Source of the DNA: an uncultured Eubacteriales bacterium
Lineage (GTDB): Bacteria > Bacillota > Clostridia > Christensenellales > Borkfalkiaceae
Assembly (NCBI GenBank): GCA_958421945.1
Contig: CATZMZ010000004.1
Location: 62,001-126,000, forward strand
DNA length: 64,000 nucleotides
Direction of reading: 5' to 3'
A model generated the notes under the pieces. The model was not told the DNA's origin, did not search any database, and worked only from the letters and a program-made list of their open reading frames with translations. Position 1 is the first letter of the stretch. The number at the start of each line of letters is the position of its first letter. The position numbers and the translations under genes were made by a program. Shown one piece after another: positions 36,054-43,520 of this stretch.

Positions 36054-36278
36054 CGCTGCCGCGGAGATTGCCACGTCGCTTTGCTCCTCGCAATGACGTA
36101 TTAAGATGAAGTTAAAAACAACGCAACGCTATAAAAAACAACACTCCCCCTCCCGATTTTTTACACGCTATGATTATCGGGATAATTTGTAAAAACGATT
36201 CGTTCTTATATCGTTTCATTTCTTACCTCTCGTCATTACGAGGCTTCGGAAGAAGCCGTGGTAATCTCCGCGGCAGCG
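36054..36278. repeat. 225-bp element bounded by inverted palindromic repeats
   Basis: The left arm (36054-36098) and right arm (36231-36278) are inverted copies of one unit whose outer ends are identical over 16 bases (CGCTGCCGCGGAGATT). Each unit can fold: one pairs ATTGC with GCAAT, the other ATTAC with GTAAT and GGCTTC with GAAGCC, so base changes are compensated. The unit resembles the widespread bacterial repeat that reads as CHCERSEAIS when translated. The 132 bases between the arms hold no gene. The right arm ends five bases from the stop of a GIY-YIG gene. Confidence 0.75.
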
Positions 36279-36283
36279 ATGAT

Positions 36284-36571
36284 TTATTCCTCACCGTAAT
36301 CCCTTAATTCGGGATTTGTTTCCCTTATTAAGTTAAACTTTCTTTCTCTTGACCAGCTTTTAATCTGTTTTTCACGTTCAAGCGCGTCTTTAATGCTCGA
36401 ATACTCCTCAACCATAACGCATTTATCGAGACGATACCGCGCGGTAAAGCCGTCTATCAAGCCGCTTTTATGTTCACCCACACGTCTCTCGATGTTATTT
36501 GTGACGCCTACGTATAATACGTTTTTGCGTTTATTTGTCATAAAATAGACGTAATACTTTCCCGAATTCAT
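36284..36571 (-). CDS. GIY-YIG nuclease-family protein
   Basis: A 95-residue single-domain protein with YYVYFMTNKRKNVLYVGVTNNIERRVGEH, giving the YVY..YVG form of GIY-YIG, the catalytic Arg and, later, the conserved Glu in EREKQIKSWSRERK. This is the UPF0213/YhbQ-like stand-alone group. Such genes are commonly scattered in bacterial genomes, and many lie beside short palindromic repeats, as here. A role in DNA repair or as a selfish nuclease is possible; neither is shown by the sequence. No clear ribosome binding site other than a weak GGAAAA-like stretch. Confidence 0.88.
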   Translation of the reverse strand: MNSGKYYVYFMTNKRKNVLYVGVTNNIERRVGEHKSGLIDGFTARYRLDKCVMVEEYSSIKDALEREKQIKSWSRERKFNLIRETNPELRDYGEE

Positions 36572-36649
36572 TTTCCGTTTTTCATTTTAACTACCGTGGA
36601 TTTTTGCCCTTAAACCCCGTTACGAAAAAAACCTTGGCGTTAAATAGTT

Positions 36650-37615
36650 TTACGACTGAAATTCCTTTTTCGGGTCGCGGCGGAATAAGTCGAGCAACGC
36701 CTTGCGGTAATCCTTGTTTTCGTAAAGAATCGCATACACCGCGTTGGTTATCGGCAAATCTACGCCGTATTTTTCGCCGAGCGTCTTCATCGCCTTCGCC
36801 GTAGACACGCCCTCAGCAAGCTTGCTAAATCTTACGCCCTTAACGAAATCTTCGCCGAATTTTCTGTTGTTCGAGAATTCCGAAAAAAGCGTCGTTTCGT
36901 AATCGCCCAGATGACACAAACCGTAGGCGGAAAACTCGTTGCCGCCCATAGCGGAGATAAGCCTTGCGACCTCTCTCGCGCCGCGCGACATAAGCGGCCC
37001 TTTAAGCGTGGTAAGCCCCACGCCGTCCAGCATACCCGCGGCGATACCCATAACGTTTTTAGCTGCCGCGCCAAGCTCGCTGCCGATTAAGTCGTCGCCG
37101 TAATAAAACCTTATAAGGTCGCTTCTGAAAGAATCGGCGAGAAATCTGACAAGTTCTTTATTAACCGAATCGATAACCATACAGTTAGGCTGTCCTTTCG
37201 TGAACGCCTGAATATGCCCCGGTCCGACCCATACCGCGATTTTATCGGGCGAAATGCCGCTTTCCGTCATAATTTCCGAAAGTCTTTTGCCCGTTTCCGC
37301 CTCTATGCCTTTCATACACAACACGAAAATTTTATCGCTTACGGGGAATTGATTAACCCGTTGCATAAACGAGCGAAGTCCCTGCGCGCTGATAGAAATA
37401 ACCACGACCTCCGCGCCGTCCAACGCTTTGCCTAAATCGTCGGTTAAAATTATTCTTTTATCCAGCTCTACGTATTCGTTGCGAGCGGTGTTTTTAAGCA
37501 CCTCGAAAGACGGACTGCCCGTTCTGCCCCATTGCGTAACGAGATGCCCGTGATTACATAAATACCACCCGATAAACGACCCCCAGCGGCCGCAACCCAA
37601 AACGGTAACGTTCAT
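36650..37615 (-). CDS. gpsA: Glycerol-3-phosphate dehydrogenase (NAD(P)+)
   Basis: GpsA makes sn-glycerol-3-phosphate from dihydroxyacetone phosphate for phospholipids. The 321-residue product has the Rossmann start VTVLGCGRWGSFIGWYL, the catalytic lysine in AAKNVMGIAAGMLDGVG, and the C-terminal stretch GLCHLGDYETTLFSEFSNNRKFGE. The motif usually read as GPSHAEE is GPGHIQAFTKG here, so it is a divergent member and its preferred substrate could differ. I start at ATG 37615, preceded by GGGAGG, rather than GTG 37627. Confidence 0.88.
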   Translation of the reverse strand: MNVTVLGCGRWGSFIGWYLCNHGHLVTQWGRTGSPSFEVLKNTARNEYVELDKRIILTDDLGKALDGAEVVVISISAQGLRSFMQRVNQFPVSDKIFVLCMKGIEAETGKRLSEIMTESGISPDKIAVWVGPGHIQAFTKGQPNCMVIDSVNKELVRFLADSFRSDLIRFYYGDDLIGSELGAAAKNVMGIAAGMLDGVGLTTLKGPLMSRGAREVARLISAMGGNEFSAYGLCHLGDYETTLFSEFSNNRKFGEDFVKGVRFSKLAEGVSTAKAMKTLGEKYGVDLPITNAVYAILYENKDYRKALLDLFRRDPKKEFQS

Positions 37616-37708
37616 AACGCCTCCCACGGGCGGTATGCGCGAAAAATCCGCCGTTCGCCCGATTGTCTTGTATTAAACCGATTGTCCTTTTTAACCGTAT
37701 CGCTTTTA

Positions 37709-38302
37709 TTAAATGGTTTTCCTGTCCACGAAAGCACGCGCAAGACTGACCTCGTCGGCGTATTCCAGATCCGTGCCGATGGGTATACCATGCGCGAGGC
37801 GAGTAACTTTTACGCCCAAAGGCTTAACGAGATTAGAAATATACATAGCGGTAGCTTCGCCCTCCACGTCGGGATTCGTCGCCATAATAACTTCGCTGAC
37901 GCCGCCCTTCGCGATGCGCGCAAGCAGACCCTTAATATTTATATCGTCGGGACCTATCCCGTCCAACGGCGAAATAGTGCCGTGCAACACGTGATACACG
38001 CCGTTAAACTCGTTAAGTTTTTCGATTGCGATAACGTCCTTCGGCTCTTTAACGACGCAAATCACGGACGGGGAACGCATTTTGCACACGTCGCAAATAT
38101 CCCCCTCGGAAAAATTGCCGCAAACCTTGCAATAGCGAACGTTTTTCTTTGCGGACTTAATCGCTTCGGCAAAGCCATCTGCCTCTTCGTCCGTCATATT
38201 GATGATTTTATACGCGTAACGTTGCGCGGTTTTCGCGCCGACCCCGGGGAGCTTTGAAAATTCATTGATAAGCCTGCCGATAGGTTCGATAAAAACCTTC
38301 AT
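37709..38302 (-). CDS. recR: Recombination mediator RecR
   Basis: RecR forms a clamp with RecO/RecF that loads RecA on gapped DNA. The 197-residue protein has the helix-hairpin-helix N-terminus (INEFSKLPGVGAKTAQRYAY), a C4 zinc finger (CKVCGNFSEGDICDVC), a Toprim domain and the C-terminal VTRLAHGIPIGTDLEYADEVSLARA. Normal length. It follows ybaB by 15 bases in the standard dnaX-ybaB-recR order. Confidence 0.97.
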   Translation of the reverse strand: MKVFIEPIGRLINEFSKLPGVGAKTAQRYAYKIINMTDEEADGFAEAIKSAKKNVRYCKVCGNFSEGDICDVCKMRSPSVICVVKEPKDVIAIEKLNEFNGVYHVLHGTISPLDGIGPDDINIKGLLARIAKGGVSEVIMATNPDVEGEATAMYISNLVKPLGVKVTRLAHGIPIGTDLEYADEVSLARAFVDRKTI

Positions 38303-38317
38303 AAACCGAGCCTGCCT

Positions 38318-38653
38318 TTATAAACCCAAACCGGCGTACGCGCCGAGCTTTTCGGCGCAAAGCTTGTCGGCTTTTTCGTAAGCGTCGTTAAGCGCCGCGA
38401 TAATCAAATCCTCTAACATAGTCAGGTCGTCTATATCGACGGCGTTTTTATCGATATTGATTGTTTTAACGACTTTTTTCGCGGTAACGCTGACTTTAAC
38501 AAGTCCGCCGCCGCTCGTTCCCTCGACTTCGGTTTCCTCTAATTCCGCCTGCGCTTTTTGCATTTCTTCCTGCATTTTCTGCGCCTGCTTCATAAGGTTT
38601 TGCATATTGCCCATACCGCCGAACCCTCCGCCGAATCCGCCTCTGTATCCCAT
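38318..38653 (-). CDS. ybaB: YbaB/EbfC nucleoid-associated protein
   Basis: A 111-residue DNA-binding protein of the YbaB/EbfC family, which forms tweezer-like dimers. It has a glycine-rich start (GGFGGGFGGMGN), the amphipathic helix MQNLMKQAQKMQEEMQKAQAEL and the conserved core VEGTSGGGLVKVSV. AAGGAG precedes the ATG. It lies between dnaX and recR as in most bacteria. The 110-base gap before it holds an 11-bp TTTTAACCGTT stem but no T-run. Confidence 0.95.
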   Translation of the reverse strand: MGYRGGFGGGFGGMGNMQNLMKQAQKMQEEMQKAQAELEETEVEGTSGGGLVKVSVTAKKVVKTINIDKNAVDIDDLTMLEDLIIAALNDAYEKADKLCAEKLGAYAGLGL

Positions 38654-38764
38654 AATTTTTAACTCCTTTAAGCTTATATATTATATATTATTTCGCGGCA
38701 AAAAATTCCCGCTGTTTTTACGCTGTTATTTTAACCGTTTGGTTTTGTTTTAACGGTTAAAAGT

Positions 38765-40489
38765 TTATCCTCTTATTATCACGATATCCTCGCCGAATAT
38801 TTTTTTAATATTATCCGTAGCCTCGTCCACTGCCTCGGCGTTGCGCGTTGCGGCGGACTCTTTAACGGATATTTCGAACGGCGAAAAAGCGTTAAGCGCC
38901 CCCTCGACCGACTCGATTGAGGACGGCTTTTCGAGAATGGCTTTATCTTCTTCGTTCGTGGGGATAAGAAACAACGTGTTTCCGCTCGTTTTGACCGCCA
39001 CGTTCTGCACGATAAGCGAAAGCATTTCGCTGCCGACCTTTCTTAATCCTGTCAGCAGTCTGCCCTTAATCTCCGATTCGGAAAAATCGGAAAACTTAAG
39101 TTTTTCCGTCGTTTCCGCAGCTACCGCGCGACGAACGGGCGAAGAGTCGTTTTCAGCCGAATTGTGCGCGGCAGAGCTATGCACGGAAGGGTTATGCGCA
39201 GCCGGGTTGTGCGCCGTTTTTGTCTGATTCGCGTTCCTTTCCGCAGCCGCGCCGTCCGCCTTAATATAGTCTGGATTTGAGTTCGCCGGCGCACGTAAGT
39301 TATCCGCTTGTTTTTCAAAACGCGTCGCGGCAAAATTCGCGGAATCGAGCTTGTTTTCAAGCGTTTTAATTCTCGATAAGAGCGCGTCGAAATCGTAATC
39401 GGTGTCGGGGCGAGCCGCTTTGACGGCTGCCGTTTCGAATATTACGCGTTGGCGAGCGGAATATTTAAGCGCGTTTTCCGCGTCCGCGAAAATTTCCAGA
39501 CAGCGGAGAAGGCGTTGCTCGTTAGTACCTGCCGCAAGCGTTTGAAGAGCTTTTAATTTTGCGGAGGGCAGCGCGAGAATTTTATCCGCGTCCCTGCACG
39601 TTTTCACGACGAGCACGTCCCTTAAAAGAGACGTGACGTCTTTCATTAAAACGCCCATCGCCTTGCCGAGCGAAGCGAGCTTATCGACCGTTTCCAGAAC
39701 GCCGCCCGCGTTACCCGATAACAGATTGCCGACGAATTCCGAAAGCACGTCAAAGTTTGAAGTGCCGAGAATTTCGGTTACATCGTCGTAGGTTAAAACG
39801 CCGTTTCCCGAAGAAATAGCCACGTCCGCAACGGACAACGCGTCCCTGACGCTTCCCTCGCCCGCTTTTGCCAGCGCGACGAGAGCTTCTTTTTCGTAAC
39901 GCTTGCCCTGTTCGTCGTAAATTTTAGAAATAAGTTCCGCAATCCGTTCGGTGGAAACGAGTCGAAAATCGAAGCGCATACACCTTGACAAAATAGTCGC
40001 GGGGATTTTATGCACCTCGGTTGTTGCGAGAATAAACACGGCGTGTTCGGGCGGTTCTTCGAGCGTTTTTAACAGCGCGTTGAACGCCGCGCCCGACAGC
40101 ATATGCACTTCGTCCACGATATAAACCTTATATTTAACCGAAACGGGCGGAAATTGAACGTTATCGCGCAGCTCGCGAATTTCGTTTACGCCGTTGTTGG
40201 ACGCCGCGTCGATTTCAAGCACGTCGATGTTAGACGGGTCGGAAAGAGCCTTGCAAGCGGCGCACTTGCCGCATGGCGAACCGTTTACGGGGTGTTCGCA
40301 GTTAATGGCTTTCGCAAAAATTTTGGCGGCGGTGGTTTTGCCCGTGCCGCGCGTTCCCGTAAAAAGATACGCATGACCGATTCTGCCCGATTCAATCTGA
40401 TTGACGAGCGTTTGAACGATATGTTCCTGCCCGATAAGCTCGTCAAAGCGTGCGGGGCGGTATCTTCTGTATAATGCAAGATAAGACAT
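38765..40489 (-). CDS. dnaX: DNA polymerase III subunit tau/gamma
   Basis: DnaX is the ATPase of the clamp loader and ties polymerases to the helicase. The 574-residue protein has Walker A (GTRGTGKTTAAK), a C4 zinc site (CEHPVNGSPCGKCAAC), Walker B DEVHML, the SRC-like LSRCMRFDF box and domain III up to about residue 365. The linker after that holds a 15-bp tandem repeat, and a short C-terminal domain follows. I see no slippery A-run for a gamma product. The ATG follows GGAGG. Confidence 0.96.
   Translation of the reverse strand: MSYLALYRRYRPARFDELIGQEHIVQTLVNQIESGRIGHAYLFTGTRGTGKTTAAKIFAKAINCEHPVNGSPCGKCAACKALSDPSNIDVLEIDAASNNGVNEIRELRDNVQFPPVSVKYKVYIVDEVHMLSGAAFNALLKTLEEPPEHAVFILATTEVHKIPATILSRCMRFDFRLVSTERIAELISKIYDEQGKRYEKEALVALAKAGEGSVRDALSVADVAISSGNGVLTYDDVTEILGTSNFDVLSEFVGNLLSGNAGGVLETVDKLASLGKAMGVLMKDVTSLLRDVLVVKTCRDADKILALPSAKLKALQTLAAGTNEQRLLRCLEIFADAENALKYSARQRVIFETAAVKAARPDTDYDFDALLSRIKTLENKLDSANFAATRFEKQADNLRAPANSNPDYIKADGAAAERNANQTKTAHNPAAHNPSVHSSAAHNSAENDSSPVRRAVAAETTEKLKFSDFSESEIKGRLLTGLRKVGSEMLSLIVQNVAVKTSGNTLFLIPTNEEDKAILEKPSSIESVEGALNAFSPFEISVKESAATRNAEAVDEATDNIKKIFGEDIVIIRG
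39156..39215 (-). repeat. Four 15-bp tandem repeats inside dnaX
   Basis: Four successive 15-base units at 39156, 39171, 39186 and 39201 encode AHNPA, AHNPS, VHSSA and AHNSA in the DnaX linker. Units differ by a few bases, so the array is old enough to have diverged. It stays in frame and only lengthens a flexible linker. Confidence 0.8.
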
Positions 40490-40505
40490 AAAATCCTCCG
40501 TTAGC

Positions 40506-40528
40506 CGCTTTCACAAAAGGTGAAAGCG
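40506..40528 (-). other. Hairpin immediately upstream of the dnaX ribosome binding site
   Basis: On the minus strand CGCTTTCAC and GTGAAAGCG form a perfect 9-bp stem around CTTTT, seven bases before GGAGG of dnaX. No T-run follows. It could affect dnaX translation or mRNA stability. I checked the gap for the SRP RNA that often lies here in Firmicutes and did not find it. Confidence 0.5.
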
Positions 40529-40593
40529 ACGACCGAATAAATCCGTTTCGGGTGATGCGGCTTTAACTTACGGGTTAAGCACAAGTAAAGCCA

Positions 40594-41331
40594 TTAAATA
40601 TTTACGGTTTGTTCAAGCTTGTTTCTTATTCTTTGAACGGTGTTGTCCACCGATTTGACGTTTTTGTTCGTTTTTGCGGCGATATCCGCGTAAGAAAAGC
40701 CCTGCAAGTATAAAGATAAAACCTCGTATTCGAGCTTAGACAAGGTCTTTTTGATAACGCGTATAAGCTCTTTTTCAGATTCCATATTTATATAGGCTTC
40801 CTCGGGATTAAACACCTCGCCGCGCATCAGTTCGTTTTTGTCCGCGTCGTTGCCGTCGTAAACGGAAAGCGAAACGAAATTGTTAAGCGGCTTGTTTTTG
40901 TTGGCGTTTGAACGCTTAATCGCGGAAATTATTCCCGTTTTTATGCATTTATAAGCGTAAGGTCGAAAAGCCGAACTGCCGTTATAGGAAGCAATCGCGC
41001 GGAAAACGCCTATCATGCCCTCCTGCAACAAATCATCCGTATCTCCGCCGCTTAAAAAGTATCCGCGCGCGACCGAACTGACCACGTTTTTGTATCTTTT
41101 AAGCAGTTCCGCAAGCGCCTGTTCCGATATTTCAGCCGCAGTTAAGCCCGCGTTTTTATCAGAACCCGCGCCGCTATTAAATTCGCAGCCGAAACCGCCG
41201 CAACGACCGTTCTCCTCGCCGTTCGCGCCGCAGTCCGAAACGTCACACGTTCGACTGTTCGCACCCTTGGCAAGAGAAGCAAGCTCCTCATCCGAAAGCG
41301 CGGAAAGTTTTTCCAAAAAATTATCGTTCAT
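40594..41331 (-). CDS. sigH: RNA polymerase sigma factor SigH (sporulation/stationary phase)
   Basis: SigH starts the sporulation cascade in Firmicutes. The 245-residue product has region 2 (RYKNVVSSVARGYFLSGGDTDDLLQEGMIGVFRAI) and region 4 (YEVLSLYLQGFSYADIAAKTNKNVKSVDNTVQRIRNKLE), matching SigH closely. Between the N-terminal helix and region 2 lies an insertion of about 35 residues with four cysteines spaced C29-X4-C34-X9-C44-X4-C49, which typical SigH proteins lack. I start at ATG 41331, inside the last codons of rlmB; the longer frame begins with TTG and has no ribosome binding site. Order mrnC-rlmB-sigH is typical. Confidence 0.9.
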   Translation of the reverse strand: MNDNFLEKLSALSDEELASLAKGANSRTCDVSDCGANGEENGRCGGFGCEFNSGAGSDKNAGLTAAEISEQALAELLKRYKNVVSSVARGYFLSGGDTDDLLQEGMIGVFRAIASYNGSSAFRPYAYKCIKTGIISAIKRSNANKNKPLNNFVSLSVYDGNDADKNELMRGEVFNPEEAYINMESEKELIRVIKKTLSKLEYEVLSLYLQGFSYADIAAKTNKNVKSVDNTVQRIRNKLEQTVNI

Positions 41332-42046
41332 TTTGTCTTTGTCTGACGGCTTCGTAAACAACCACGCCGCACGCGACCGACGCGTTAAGCGAGTTGACTT
41401 TACCGAACATAGGAATAGTTAAAATGCCGTCGCATTTTTCTTTGGTAAGGCGTTTAACGCCGCTATCCTCCCCGCCGATAACAAGACAAAGCTTGCCTTT
41501 CAGATTGGATTTATAAAGGCTTTCGCCGCCCGTTTCCGCCGCGTAAACCCAAAAACCCTCGTCTTTAAGTTTATCGATGGCGTTGTTGATATTAGTAACC
41601 CTTGCAACTTTAACGTGGTTAGCCGCGCCCGCCGAAATACGCATAACCGTATCGGAAACGGAAGCGGAGCGGTCCTTGGAAATGATAAGCCCGTCCACGC
41701 CGGCACACTCGCAAACCCTTATTATGCTGCCGAGGTTATGCGGGTCTAAAATCTCGTTAAGCACGACGACGAAACCGTCTTTATCGCGCACGGAATCCAG
41801 AAGCTCGTAAAAATCCGCGTAATCGTATTCGGACGTAAACGCAATAAAGCCCTGATTGCGCTTGCTTTCGCTTTCCTTTTCGATAACGTATTTATCGACG
41901 AGCTGAACCTTGATTTTGTGCGAACGCATAACGTTTATAAGCCGCTTGCTCGCGTCGTCTTTAAGGTCGTTCTGAACCAGAACCTTGTCTATTTCCCTAT
42001 CCGTTTTGAGTAACTCGTAAACGGCGTTTCTGCCTTCGATTTTCAT
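41321..42046 (-). CDS. rlmB: 23S rRNA 2'-O-methyltransferase, RlmB/TrmH family
   Basis: A 241-residue SPOUT methyltransferase. It has the N-terminal substrate-binding domain (IEGRNAVYELLKTDREIDKVLV) and the knotted catalytic core with LNEILDPHNLGSIIRVCECAG, KLCLVIGGEDSGVKRL and IPMFGKVNSLNASVACGVVVYEAVR. In E. coli RlmB methylates G2251 of 23S rRNA; the exact target here is inferred. It overlaps mrnC by four bases (ATGA) and sigH by 11 bases. Confidence 0.94.
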   Translation of the reverse strand: MKIEGRNAVYELLKTDREIDKVLVQNDLKDDASKRLINVMRSHKIKVQLVDKYVIEKESESKRNQGFIAFTSEYDYADFYELLDSVRDKDGFVVVLNEILDPHNLGSIIRVCECAGVDGLIISKDRSASVSDTVMRISAGAANHVKVARVTNINNAIDKLKDEGFWVYAAETGGESLYKSNLKGKLCLVIGGEDSGVKRLTKEKCDGILTIPMFGKVNSLNASVACGVVVYEAVRQRQNER

Positions 42047-42441
42047 ATGTCCGTTCCTTTATTAAGTATAAAATTTAATCTGTCCACGTTGCCTGTGATA
42101 TAAAGATAGCCGAGAACCGCCTCGAACCCCGTGGATAGGTTATATTCCGCCACGCTTGCGCTTTTTGCGCGGGTAGTTTTTTTCGCGTTACGCGCGCGCT
42201 TAAAAACCGCTGTTTCGTCCTCGGTTAAAAGCGGCAAAAGTTCCTTAATGAATTCCGCCTGCGCGGAGGCTTTAACCTCTTTTACGGCAAGCTTGTTAAG
42301 CTCGCCCGCCTTGCCGTCGTTCATAAACGTGAGCCGTTCCCTGACGAAAAGCGAATAAACCGCGTCACCCACGAACGCAAGAACGACGGGGTTTAGGCAG
42401 TTAGCTTTTGTTTTGTCCATTTTTTCGCCGAAACGGAACAC
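42043..42441 (-). CDS. mrnC: Mini-ribonuclease III
   Basis: Mini-III is a dimeric RNase III-type nuclease without a double-stranded RNA-binding domain that matures 23S rRNA ends in Firmicutes. The 132-residue product has LNPVVLAFVGDAVYSLFVRERL, the RNase III signature variant, and TGFEAVLGYLYITGN. I choose GTG at 42441, which has AGAGG seven bases upstream; the next start is ATG 42420, and the reading to 42483 crosses the promoter leader. First gene of the mrnC-rlmB-sigH-dnaX run. Confidence 0.93.
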   Translation of the reverse strand: MFRFGEKMDKTKANCLNPVVLAFVGDAVYSLFVRERLTFMNDGKAGELNKLAVKEVKASAQAEFIKELLPLLTEDETAVFKRARNAKKTTRAKSASVAEYNLSTGFEAVLGYLYITGNVDRLNFILNKGTDI

Positions 42442-42492
42442 TTTTTTACCTCTTTTTTTAACGCTTTGCCGAGCTTTCGGCACTTACAGTAT

Positions 42493-42521
42493 ATTTTACT
42501 ATATTTTTAAAAAAAACACAA
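42493..42521 (-). promoter_or_regulatory. Probable SigA promoter of mrnC-rlmB-sigH
   Basis: On the minus strand TTGTGT (42516-42521), a 17-base A/T spacer and TAAAAT (42493-42498). It lies directly after the maf terminator and about 50 bases before the mrnC start; a TGCCGA/TCGGCA stem sits in the leader. Confidence 0.6.
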
Positions 42522-42552
42522 TAAAAAAAGCCGAATAAAAAAATTATCCGGC
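42522..42552 (-). terminator. Intrinsic terminator of the copA-dinB-yolD-maf run
   Basis: On the minus strand GCCG-ATAA pairs with TTAT-CGGC around an A/T loop and is followed by seven T residues. It lies about 40 bases after the maf stop. Confidence 0.82.
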
Positions 42553-42591
42553 AATTCGTTTAATAATTTTGCCCGCGGCTTATATAGCGGC

Positions 42592-43140
42592 TTATAAAAA
42601 CGCTTTAAGTTTTGCAAACGGCAAGCCGATAACGTTTTCCTCGTCGCCGACGCACGTTTTAACGATGGGAAAGCCGTCCTGATACCCGTAGCTGCCCGCT
42701 TTATCGAGCGGCAACCCCGTTTTAACGTATTCGTCGATAAGCTCGTCCGAAAGCTCGTTAAAGGTTATTTCGGACACGTCGTAACCGCTTTTTACTCCGT
42801 CCTTCGTGACCACCGCGAAGCCCGTGACTACTTTATGCGTTTTTCCCGACAGCATTTTAAGCGTTTTGACCGCGTCCGCCGCGTCCTTGGGCTTGCCTAT
42901 GATTTTTCCGTCGTAAAACACCACCGTGTCCGCGCCGAGCACTTTTGTTGCCTTTTTGTCCGCATCGGATAACCCGTCGAAAACGGTTTTTGCTTTGCCC
43001 GCGGCGTTGTCCACGGCGGTGGAAACGGGGTCTTTCTCGTCCGATTCGGAAAAATCGCCGACGCTAACGTCGAAATCTATCCCGTGCTTTCTTAAAATAT
43101 CCCGCCTTCTCGGCGAATTGCTTGCAAGTATCAGCCGCAT
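42592..43140 (-). CDS. maf: Maf-family nucleotide pyrophosphatase
   Basis: Maf proteins hydrolyse non-canonical or damaged nucleoside triphosphates such as dTTP/UTP analogues and affect septum formation. The 182-residue product has the N-terminal LILASNSPRRRDILRKHG, the catalytic VLGADTVVFYDGKIIGKP and SYGYQDGFPIV. Length is normal. It follows yolD by about 65 bases. Confidence 0.95.
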   Translation of the reverse strand: MRLILASNSPRRRDILRKHGIDFDVSVGDFSESDEKDPVSTAVDNAAGKAKTVFDGLSDADKKATKVLGADTVVFYDGKIIGKPKDAADAVKTLKMLSGKTHKVVTGFAVVTKDGVKSGYDVSEITFNELSDELIDEYVKTGLPLDKAGSYGYQDGFPIVKTCVGDEENVIGLPFAKLKAFL

Positions 43141-43207
43141 TTTTTCTTCCGTCCTTTTTGATTATGCTTACTTTTTTCGTTCTTCTTCGCGTATTTTAAA
43201 CGGTTTT

Positions 43208-43519
43208 TTATTCTTCTTTTTTTAGCTCGTAAATATCGTCGAATCCGATTTTCGTTTTAACTATGCAAATATATCTTTCGGACGGCGAAATCGCGGAAAC
43301 CATACCGCAAAGCGTAACGTACCTGTCCTTATAATAATACCTGACCCGCGCCATATCGCCCTTGTTTAACGATTTAACGCTATCCGAAAGCATTTCCGCG
43401 CGTTCTTCGGAAAGCTGCTCTTTCTCGCATGGTTTTTCTTCCGCGTGCGCAATCATTTCGTCGTAACCTTTAAGCGCGGCGAACGGCGAAAACTGCTTCG
43501 CGCGTTCGGCAATGCTCAT
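43208..43519 (-). CDS. YolD-like protein
   Basis: YolD-like proteins are small Firmicute proteins of unknown mechanism encoded next to Y-family polymerases of the UvrX/YqjW type; they have been compared to UmuD. The product (about 103 residues) starts SIAERAKQFSPFAALKGYDEMI, contains a charged helix and ends with a small beta domain (MVSAISPSERYICIVKTKIGFDDIYEL). I use ATG 43519, seven bases after GGAGAG; longer starts at 43537 and 43546 exist inside dinB. The pairing with dinB supports the call. Confidence 0.82.
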   Translation of the reverse strand: MSIAERAKQFSPFAALKGYDEMIAHAEEKPCEKEQLSEERAEMLSDSVKSLNKGDMARVRYYYKDRYVTLCGMVSAISPSERYICIVKTKIGFDDIYELKKEE

Positions 43520-43520
43520 T

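Noticed and set aside
40490..40593. SRP RNA gene upstream of dnaX
   Set aside because: The conserved apical GGAAGGAAGCAGCC-like motif is absent; only a simple hairpin is present.
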